The notes under the pieces are model-generated. The model ran no database searches. It worked only from the letters and a program-made list of their open reading frames with translations, and was not told the DNA's origin. Made by a program: the position numbers and the translations under genes. A DNA stretch of 64,000 bases from Aquipluma nitroreducens (lineage in GTDB: Bacteria > Bacteroidota > Bacteroidia > Bacteroidales > Prolixibacteraceae): contig NZ_AP018694.1 of assembly GCF_009689585.1 (NCBI RefSeq), positions 2,619,001-2,683,000 on the forward strand. The letters run 5' to 3'. This document shows, piece after piece, positions 53,196-60,073 of this stretch. Position 1 is the stretch's first letter, and each line of letters begins with the position of its first letter.

Positions 53196-55754
53196 ATGAA
53201 CAGAGAAATTCGTTGCATTGGTATTCTGTTTTGCTTGTTTCTTTCCGTTTTGGCATTTAGTGCCAAGGCTAGCGACAACACAACCGGCAAATCATATGAT
53301 GAAACCATCTTCGTAATTTCGAATTTCTCAGGCGTAGATGCTAATCTCAATGAAACCCGCAGCATTAAAGAACTTCTTGATCAAAACATTGGTGGTTTCA
53401 GGTTTTATCTTGAATGGGAAAAGCAGCAGAATCAGCTCGTGATTAAAAAGGCCGACGGAACTTCCATTTCGCTTAGGCAGACTATGCACGAAATCAAGAA
53501 CTATCTGGAGAACAAGCCAGATAAAATACTGACTCTTTTTCTTGATTTCAGCACAAACATCAACGAGTTAACCGATATCTTTCAGGAGTTGGGTATCAAT
53601 CAGTACTTGTACACATACGATGTAAAGGAAGGTTGGGCACCTGTAAAAACCATGATCGAAGAAAATAAACGATTGGTTGTTTTTTCAATGCAGGAACACC
53701 GCAACAGTCCGGATTGGCTTCATTATGTCTGGAATCATGCCGTTGAACCTTATTTTTCGATTTGGGAAGCTCCGGTTTTTAAAGGAGAATTTCTTAAAGG
53801 CGACCCTAAAAATAGCCTGTTGATCTATAACGACTACAACTTCCCACGGAAAGGCGAAAACATAAACAATGCAAAATATGAAACCAATCAAAATCCTTAC
53901 CTGATTGAACACGTTAAAAATACCTGGACAAATACCGGCAAAACACCTAATTTCATTATGCTTGATCGTTACGAAAATTGGGTTGTTGGTATAGTTTCTT
54001 ATTTAAAAGGATTCAAAACGATTAAGGGCACGATCACATACAATACCCAGGTTCTTGATTACGTGAATTGGGATAAAATTGGTAGTCTTACCAGCGGAAA
54101 ATACTGTTTCCCTGTTGGCCCGGGGGATAATCTGACCTTGACACCTAAAAGTCCCGGATTTCGATTTACTCCGGAAACCGTTACATTTAACGAACCCAGC
54201 CAAAGTGTTATTCAGCATTTTGTAGCTACGTCGATGGAAATTACAGACAATCTGGAAGGTCATTACACCTTTGCCAAAGAAGGCCATGATTTCAGCATCA
54301 ATGGATTCGATGGAAAGGCGTATAACGTTAAGTTCGGGAACGACTCGATCCGATCGACAGTTGCGTTTTTTGATGAAAAAAAATATATTATACTCCCGGG
54401 TGCCGAATCATTCAAAATTCGGGATCACGATTTTACGGTGGCCGCCTGGGTGAAGATTAAAGAGTATTTGCCCAATAAGGAAGATTACTGTATCCTTGGA
54501 ACAAAGACAAGTTCCTACCAGAAGGGGATTCACCTCTTGATCAGGAAACAAAAGCCATATTTTGGATTCTACAACAATGACTTGAGGGGCAAAACAAATC
54601 TTGAGGCCGGTAAATGGTATCATTTGGTTTGGAGATACAATAAATTAAGCGGTGAGCAAGCTATATTCCTGAACGGAAAGCTGGATAGTCGTTCACTGGG
54701 GCATCCGGCATATAAAGGCCGTGATAATCTGTACATTGGACTTGCAGGTTTCAACAAGGCTTCATATATGTATGGATCTATCGATAACCTTAGTATCTGG
54801 TCAAGAGCGCTTGGCGAAGAAGAAATTTGGGGAATGAGCAAAGATGTGATTGAAATTGTTCCTGTAAAGAATATTTTAATTCTTTATCCAATTTTATCCA
54901 GGAGCCTCATTGCGCTGGTGATCTTCTTTTTAATCGTGTTTTCCTACTTTAAGATCCCTTTCCGGAAATTGAAAAAACACCCGTCAACTGCCGATAAAAT
55001 CAGGAGTATTGAGAATGCCATTATTCATAAACCCGAAACAAATTACATTCAGCTTTTCGGCGATTTTAAAGTCCTTGATAAAAACGGGATTGACATCAGT
55101 AGTCAGTTTACTCCAAAACTGAAACAGCTTTTCCTGATTATCCTTTTATATTCTCAACGCAACAAAAATGGAATTTCAACGAAAGAACTGACAGATATTC
55201 TTTGGTCGGGTCATTCGTCTCAAAGCGCCAAAAACAGCCGTGGCGTCACCATCCGCAAATTGCGACTCATCATCGAATCGCTCGAATCTGTTCAGATTAA
55301 TTTTCAGATCGACCGCTGGTCAATGGTTTTCGACGGTAACGTGTACTGCGATTACGTGGAGTGTTTAAAACTGCTGAAGCGGGAAAAAATTCACGATACC
55401 GATTTTAACCTGAACTTCTATCACATCATTCAGGAAGGCGAGTTATTTAAAGGTGAATCGTATGACTGGCTCGACGATTTCAAAGGATTTGTAGGGAACA
55501 ATATTGTTGATGTTCTCCTGAAATTTATCAATGAACTAACTGTTGAAAACGACAATGAATTAATCCTGAAGTTAACTGACCGAATTCTGGTGACTGATCC
55601 GGTAAACGATCAGGCATTGGCCTATAAACTGAAAGTTTTGGTCAATCAGAACAATTCTAATCTGGCTCGTTTTACTTTTGATCGCTTTTGTCTGCTCTAT
55701 GAGGAGCTTTATGGCGAAAAATTCTCCATGAAATTTGAGGAATTGATTGCCTGA
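53196..55754 (+). CDS. Transmembrane regulator: PI-PLC-like and LamG-like sensor with SARP-like winged helix
   Basis: An 852-residue protein with a signal peptide (residues 1-26). An exported PI-PLC X-like domain (about 32-275) has the usual ELLDQNIGGFRFYLEW and IKNYLENKPDKILTLFLDF blocks, but the two catalytic His positions appear to be other residues (ISNFSG and IKKADG). A LamG/jelly-roll-like domain (about 350-545) includes FTVAAWVKIKEY and KWYHLVWRYN. One membrane helix follows at about 560-588. A cytoplasmic winged helix (about 613-721, IQLFGDFKVLDKNG ... LTDILWSGHSSQSAKNSRGVTIRKLR) leads into a BTAD-like helical tail. The C-terminal half resembles SARP-type DNA-binding domains. It is likely a one-component membrane-bound regulator of the genes downstream. 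Enzyme activity is unlikely. Confidence 0.7.
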   Translation: MNREIRCIGILFCLFLSVLAFSAKASDNTTGKSYDETIFVISNFSGVDANLNETRSIKELLDQNIGGFRFYLEWEKQQNQLVIKKADGTSISLRQTMHEIKNYLENKPDKILTLFLDFSTNINELTDIFQELGINQYLYTYDVKEGWAPVKTMIEENKRLVVFSMQEHRNSPDWLHYVWNHAVEPYFSIWEAPVFKGEFLKGDPKNSLLIYNDYNFPRKGENINNAKYETNQNPYLIEHVKNTWTNTGKTPNFIMLDRYENWVVGIVSYLKGFKTIKGTITYNTQVLDYVNWDKIGSLTSGKYCFPVGPGDNLTLTPKSPGFRFTPETVTFNEPSQSVIQHFVATSMEITDNLEGHYTFAKEGHDFSINGFDGKAYNVKFGNDSIRSTVAFFDEKKYIILPGAESFKIRDHDFTVAAWVKIKEYLPNKEDYCILGTKTSSYQKGIHLLIRKQKPYFGFYNNDLRGKTNLEAGKWYHLVWRYNKLSGEQAIFLNGKLDSRSLGHPAYKGRDNLYIGLAGFNKASYMYGSIDNLSIWSRALGEEEIWGMSKDVIEIVPVKNILILYPILSRSLIALVIFFLIVFSYFKIPFRKLKKHPSTADKIRSIENAIIHKPETNYIQLFGDFKVLDKNGIDISSQFTPKLKQLFLIILLYSQRNKNGISTKELTDILWSGHSSQSAKNSRGVTIRKLRLIIESLESVQINFQIDRWSMVFDGNVYCDYVECLKLLKREKIHDTDFNLNFYHIIQEGELFKGESYDWLDDFKGFVGNNIVDVLLKFINELTVENDNELILKLTDRILVTDPVNDQALAYKLKVLVNQNNSNLARFTFDRFCLLYEELYGEKFSMKFEELIA

Positions 55755-55766
55755 TATAAAATATGT

Positions 55767-55814
55767 TTTTGAGCAGGGTTAATTTTATTAAAAAATCAAT
55801 TATATTGCTCAAAA
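55767..55814. terminator. Long imperfect hairpin after the regulator gene
   Basis: TTTTGAGCA and TGCTCAAAA form a 9-bp stem enclosing a second partly paired AT-rich stem. It lies 13 bp after the regulator stop and would separate it from the cytochrome gene promoter. Confidence 0.5.
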
Positions 55815-55856
55815 TCAAAGATTTTTCCCGTTTTCAACAGTCTTTTCAGGGCTGAT

Positions 55857-55935
55857 ATTAACCTGAAATTAACCTTGCCTTAACCCGTCCGTAAACACCA
55901 GCTAAAGCCTCGCTAATTGCTCGATATTACATTTG
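55857..55935 (+). promoter_or_regulatory. Promoter with 11-bp-phased TTAACC/TAA direct repeats
   Basis: TTAACC occurs at 55858, 55869 and 55880, exactly 11 bp apart. The TAA core continues at the same pitch at 55892, 55903 and 55914, so six TAA triplets are in perfect 11-bp register. A -7 box TACATTTG (55928-55935) follows 11 bp after the last. Direct repeats at helical pitch just upstream of the promoter core are the known layout of SARP-type operators. The preceding gene encodes a SARP-like protein. Confidence 0.6.
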
Positions 55936-55992
55936 TGCAATGATTCTAATTCCAGTATTCCCGGGAATTGAGTCGATCAAAACGATTATTTT

Positions 55993-57519
55993 ATGAAGAT
56001 TTGGAATTCTGTTCGTAGTTTGTTTAGCGGCAAGAGAGCTTTTGTGGTAGTGATTTCAATAGGATTGATTATTGGGATGGTTTTTATGTTTGCCGGTAGC
56101 AAAGCCGTACATTATACATCAACCGACGAATATTGTTTTTCATGCCACGTTCATCCGCATGCTGAACAAAGCTGGAAACTTTCGCCTCACTACGATAACA
56201 AATCTGGAGTAATTGTTCATTGTGTCGAATGTCATCTTCCGCCGGAAGGACATGGAATGTTATATGCTAAAGCTAAACACGGAGCCAAAGATGTTTATGG
56301 CTATTTGTTTAAAGATTCTGCCGACTATAAATGGGCTGCAAAGCGAAAACTTGAAATGGCCAAGAAATATACGTATGTTGAATCATGTGTAAGATGTCAC
56401 AAAAACTTATTCCCCAAAACACTTACTGTTGCCGGAGAAAATGCCCACTTAAATTATCTGACAAGTAAGGAAGATGTCTCTTGCCTCAATTGCCATCTGA
56501 ATGTAGGTCATTTTGACCCTAACGCCAAACACGAACACGACGCCAACTTTGGAGTAAATATTACTCAGAATACACAAATTTATGCTGAAGCAACTCCGGT
56601 TACCAGTTTTGCCAACTTTACCGAAAAAGTTCCCGGGACCGGTTTGACTTTTGACATGGTAGCTATACCTGCTGGCCAGTTCATCATGGGAAGTTCGAAA
56701 AAAGAACCTTTTCATAAACCTGATGAAAGTCCGATGCATCCAGTAAAAGTTTCGCGATTTTTTATGGCAAAAATAGAAGTAAGCTGGGACGAATACCTGG
56801 AGTTCTTTAAAGCAACATCGTCGCAGGGTCGCAAAGAAGCTGAAGTGAATAAGGATGTTGATGCAATTTCAGGCCCTACTCCGCCGTGGGGTGCTCCTGA
56901 CCAGGGATGGGGAAAAGGCTCACGCCCGGCCATTACAATGACCTGGAAAGCCGCAAATACATATTGCCAGTGGCTATCGAAAGTTACCGGCAAAAAGTAC
57001 AGGCTTCCAACTGAAGCAGAATGGGAATATGCAGCCAGAGGCGGAACCAAAACGCCGTATTTTTTTGCCGGAAGTCCGAAAGATTATACTTCTGAAGGGT
57101 TTTTCAAAAAGATATTTGGCGCCGATACCACGACAATTAATTCATATGTAGCTTATAAAGCGAACAGCATGAGTCAGACCGTTGAACCAGCTTCAGTAAA
57201 GGCAAATGCTTTTGGCCTGAAGAATATGTTGGGCAATGTGTATGAATTCTGCTCCGACTATTATTCTCCTACGGCCTATGCTGCGTATAAAAAGGGAGCT
57301 GTTAATCCGAAGGGACCCAAAAGAGGGAAGGAGCATGTAATCAGGGGAGGATCTTTTAAAAGTGATGCCCGTGATGTAAGAAGCGCCGCACGCGATTTTA
57401 CCAAAACCACCGAATGGTTGGTTACCGATCCACAAATGCCTAAAAGTGTTTGGTGGTATTCCGACTGTGTTGACATTGGTTTTAGGGTAGTTTGTGAAGT
57501 AGATGAAAATGTAAAATAG
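55993..57519 (+). CDS. NapC/NirT-type tetrahaem cytochrome fused to a SUMF1/FGE-like domain
   Basis: A 508-residue fusion. The N-terminal membrane anchor (about 15-37) is followed by a NapC/NrfH-like part with four CxxCH haem-binding motifs (Cys48-His52, Cys77-His81, Cys132-His136, Cys164-His168), which in the family takes electrons from quinol. From about residue 220 (DMVAIPAGQFIMGSSKK) to the end is a complete SUMF1/FGE-fold domain with the usual GNVYEFCSDYY and RGGS and GFRVV motifs. The copper-binding cysteines of true formylglycine-generating enzymes are absent after RGGSF, so sulfatase activation is not expected. The fusion is unusual. It starts a two-gene operon with a Tat-exported oxidoreductase. 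Confidence 0.85.
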   Translation: MKIWNSVRSLFSGKRAFVVVISIGLIIGMVFMFAGSKAVHYTSTDEYCFSCHVHPHAEQSWKLSPHYDNKSGVIVHCVECHLPPEGHGMLYAKAKHGAKDVYGYLFKDSADYKWAAKRKLEMAKKYTYVESCVRCHKNLFPKTLTVAGENAHLNYLTSKEDVSCLNCHLNVGHFDPNAKHEHDANFGVNITQNTQIYAEATPVTSFANFTEKVPGTGLTFDMVAIPAGQFIMGSSKKEPFHKPDESPMHPVKVSRFFMAKIEVSWDEYLEFFKATSSQGRKEAEVNKDVDAISGPTPPWGAPDQGWGKGSRPAITMTWKAANTYCQWLSKVTGKKYRLPTEAEWEYAARGGTKTPYFFAGSPKDYTSEGFFKKIFGADTTTINSYVAYKANSMSQTVEPASVKANAFGLKNMLGNVYEFCSDYYSPTAYAAYKKGAVNPKGPKRGKEHVIRGGSFKSDARDVRSAARDFTKTTEWLVTDPQMPKSVWWYSDCVDIGFRVVCEVDENVK

Positions 57520-57532
57520 AAAACACATCCAG

Positions 57533-58879
57533 ATGGAAAATAATAAAGGTTTAAATAGAAGACGGTTCCTGGAGTCAACTGCTCTGGCAAGCATTGGATT
57601 ATTAGGTGCAAGTGTCGCCATTTCGGGATGCAAAAAGGCAAATAATGCCAAAATACTTGGATTGCCGCCCATTTTAAAGGCTGCACCAAAAGGTAAAAAA
57701 TTACGCGCTGGATTAGTTGGTGTTGGCAATCGTGGAACCGGGGCTGCTTTAAATTTTATTAGCTCAGGGCCAGATTTGCATATTGTAGCTTTGGCTGATG
57801 TTTTTCAGGATAAAGTTGATGCAGGTCGTGAGAGGTTTGCGAAACTAAAGATGGAAATTCCAGCCGAAAACTGCTTCTCGGGATTCGATGCCTACAAAAA
57901 ATTGATGGCACTGCCCGATGTCGATGTGGTTATTCTGGCCACTCCACCGCAATTCAGACCTGAACATTTGAAGGAAGCCGTTTTGCAGAATAAGCATGTT
58001 TTTATGGAAAAGCCTGTGGCGGTCGATCCCGTTGGAATTCGGTCGATCATTGCCAGTGGCAAAAAGGCCGAGGCCATTGGTCTGAATATCGTTACAGGTA
58101 CTCAGAGACGCCATCAGGAAGATTACATTGAAACCTATAAACAAGTCGCCAATGGAGCCATTGGAAAACTTGTTTCAGCCAGGGCATTCTGGAATCAGAA
58201 CCACGTTTGGTTCCGTACCCGCGAGGAAGGTTGGGACGACATGACTTATATGGTTCGCAACTGGAATAATTTCTGCTGGTTATGTGGCGATCATATTTTA
58301 GATACACACATTCATAACATCGATGTGATCAACTGGTTTGTAGGCCGTCCACCGGTAAGCGCCGTTGGCTATGGAGGCCGCGCACGACGAATAACTGGTG
58401 ATCAATATGACTTTTTCAGTGTCGATTTCGACTACGGAGATGGCTTTTTCTCGCACAGTATGTGTCGTGAAATCGACAATTGCGCCAACAACACAGGCGA
58501 ATTCATTATGGGAACCGAAGGATATACCAATTGCGTGAACACCATTTGGAATTTGGACGGATCGGTAAAGTGGAAGTTCGAATATCCGAAAGATGAAAAC
58601 GGGAACGAGACCAGTTCGCTGAAAATTCCGGCTTACGTGCAGGAACACATGCATCTGGTTCATTCCATTCGTACAGGAGAATATGTAAATGAGGCTGAAA
58701 CGACTGCAAATTCAACGCTTACCGCAATCATGGGAAGAACGTCGGCTTACACCGGTAAAAAAGTAACCTGGGAAGAAATTTTTAAATCCGACATGGATCT
58801 TGGGCCAGAGAAAATTGAATTTGGTTCGGTTGACATGCAGTTTGAAGTGCCAGTGCCGGGAACTGCACACAAAGCATAA
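57533..58879 (+). CDS. Tat-exported Gfo/Idh/MocA-family oxidoreductase (probable lipoprotein)
   Basis: A 448-residue NAD(P)-dependent oxidoreductase with a twin-arginine signal (NRRRFLEST, then a hydrophobic stretch ending SGCKK, where Cys32 may be a lipobox). The Rossmann motif GLVGVGNRGTGAAL binds the dinucleotide, EKPVAVD contains the catalytic Lys of the Gfo/Idh/MocA family, and WLCGDHILDTHIHNIDVINW is the substrate-side block. Export by Tat allows folding with cofactor in the cytoplasm. It starts 13 bp after the cytochrome-SUMF1 gene. Together they suggest a periplasmic sugar or cyclitol oxidation linked to electron transfer, though this is inference. Confidence 0.85.
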   Translation: MENNKGLNRRRFLESTALASIGLLGASVAISGCKKANNAKILGLPPILKAAPKGKKLRAGLVGVGNRGTGAALNFISSGPDLHIVALADVFQDKVDAGRERFAKLKMEIPAENCFSGFDAYKKLMALPDVDVVILATPPQFRPEHLKEAVLQNKHVFMEKPVAVDPVGIRSIIASGKKAEAIGLNIVTGTQRRHQEDYIETYKQVANGAIGKLVSARAFWNQNHVWFRTREEGWDDMTYMVRNWNNFCWLCGDHILDTHIHNIDVINWFVGRPPVSAVGYGGRARRITGDQYDFFSVDFDYGDGFFSHSMCREIDNCANNTGEFIMGTEGYTNCVNTIWNLDGSVKWKFEYPKDENGNETSSLKIPAYVQEHMHLVHSIRTGEYVNEAETTANSTLTAIMGRTSAYTGKKVTWEEIFKSDMDLGPEKIEFGSVDMQFEVPVPGTAHKA

Positions 58880-58967
58880 ATCGAGTAAAATAAATTAATA
58901 CAATAGAATTCAATACACACGTGCTTTTTCATCCTATTAACCGGGATGCTTTTCTAAACCAACCAAC

Positions 58968-59007
58968 ACTGCCAGCAAGGGAGAATTAATCCTCCTGAGC
59001 TGGCAGT
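58968..59007 (+). terminator. Terminator of the cytochrome/oxidoreductase operon
   Basis: ACTGCCAGC and GCTGGCAGT form a 9-bp stem around a 22-nt partly paired loop, followed by CTTTTAAT. It lies 89 bp after the oxidoreductase stop. Confidence 0.7.
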
Positions 59008-59074
59008 CTTTTAATATCAGGCGCGATTGAGCTTCCTTTGTAAAATGACATTTTCAAACTTAAAAACTATATCT

Positions 59075-59111
59075 TTAACCCACAATTAACCCTGATTAGA
59101 CTGTAAGTTTC
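59075..59111 (+). promoter_or_regulatory. TTAACC-N5-TTAACC repeat and -7-like box ahead of the glycosyltransferases
   Basis: TTAACC at 59075-59080 and 59086-59091 are exactly 11 bp apart, the same hexamer and pitch as ahead of the cytochrome gene. A -7-like box TAAGTTTC (59104-59111) follows 12 bp later, 38 bp before the ATG at 59150. Suggests that the glycosyltransferase pair belongs to the same regulon. Confidence 0.5.
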
Positions 59112-59149
59112 TTTCAGGAATAAAGAAAACTGCCAAAACAAACAAACCT

Positions 59150-60073
59150 ATGTTTTCACTCATAATTCCGGTTTATAATGAGGAGGGGCTGATCGAGGAA
59201 TTGGTAGCTCGTTCGGTTAAAGCGCTTGAGTCGTTTACTACAAACTATGAGATTTTATTTGTTAACGATGGCAGCGTTGACTCCACGCTCCGGAAGCTGA
59301 TTGAAGCGCGAAAACAATACCCAAGAATAAAGATTGTTGACCTGTCCAGAAATTTTGGACACCAGGCGGCTTTTACTGCCGGGCTGGAAATGGCTTTGGG
59401 AAACTATGTGGCCATGATGGATGGTGATCTTCAGGATCCACCCGAACTATTAGCGGAGATGTACCGAATGATTAATGAAGATGGATTTGACATTGTTAGT
59501 GGAAAGCGGCAAGGGCGTAAAGGGAAGCGACTGAGAGTTGCCACTAATTTATTCCATGCATTTTTCAAAAAAGTATCAGGAATCGAGGATATGGAAAATT
59601 CGGGTAATTTTTCAGTCATGAACCGTTCGGCCGTGAATGCCATTGTACAGATGAAAGAAACGATCAGGTACTTACCCGGATTGCGTTCGTTTATTGGATT
59701 TAGGCAGGGCTATGTTGAATATATTCGCGAAGCCCGTTTGGAAGGAGAACCCAAAATGACTCTTGGAAAATTAATCGTTTTGGGCGCCGACGCTATTTTC
59801 TCCTTTTCTAAGTTCCCGATTAAGGTTTGCCTTTTTCTGGGTACCATCGGAACCATCGTTTTTTTCATTGCCGGAATCTATGCTTTGGTTGGAAAAATTC
59901 TCGGATTCGCACTGTTTGGTTGGTCTTCAACGGTTTTAAGCATTTATTTCCTCGGATCAATTCAACTTATTTTTCTGGGAGTTGTGGGCGAATATGTGTA
60001 TCGCATCTATAAAGAATCTCAAAACCGTCCTATCTATCTGGTCAAGAAGTTTTACGATGCCGACGCTGAATGA
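59150..60073 (+). CDS. GT2-family polyprenyl-phosphate glycosyltransferase
   Basis: A 307-residue glycosyltransferase of the DPM1/GtrB/ArnC type: an N-terminal GT-A fold starting MFSLIIPVYNEEGLIEELV, the metal-binding MMDGDLQDPPEL, and two C-terminal membrane helices (about 232-255 and 268-292) that anchor it to the inner membrane. Such enzymes load a sugar from a nucleotide donor onto undecaprenyl phosphate. The sugar is then used by a GT-C enzyme like the one in the next gene, which overlaps by 4 bp. Confidence 0.9.
   Translation: MFSLIIPVYNEEGLIEELVARSVKALESFTTNYEILFVNDGSVDSTLRKLIEARKQYPRIKIVDLSRNFGHQAAFTAGLEMALGNYVAMMDGDLQDPPELLAEMYRMINEDGFDIVSGKRQGRKGKRLRVATNLFHAFFKKVSGIEDMENSGNFSVMNRSAVNAIVQMKETIRYLPGLRSFIGFRQGYVEYIREARLEGEPKMTLGKLIVLGADAIFSFSKFPIKVCLFLGTIGTIVFFIAGIYALVGKILGFALFGWSSTVLSIYFLGSIQLIFLGVVGEYVYRIYKESQNRPIYLVKKFYDADAE

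Noticed and set aside
53196-54030. Active PI-PLC
   Set aside because: Both expected catalytic His are absent at the corresponding places, so it was described as a PI-PLC-like domain only.
56653-57519. Formylglycine-generating enzyme activating a sulfatase
   Set aside because: The copper/catalytic cysteines are missing after RGGS and no sulfatase gene lies nearby.
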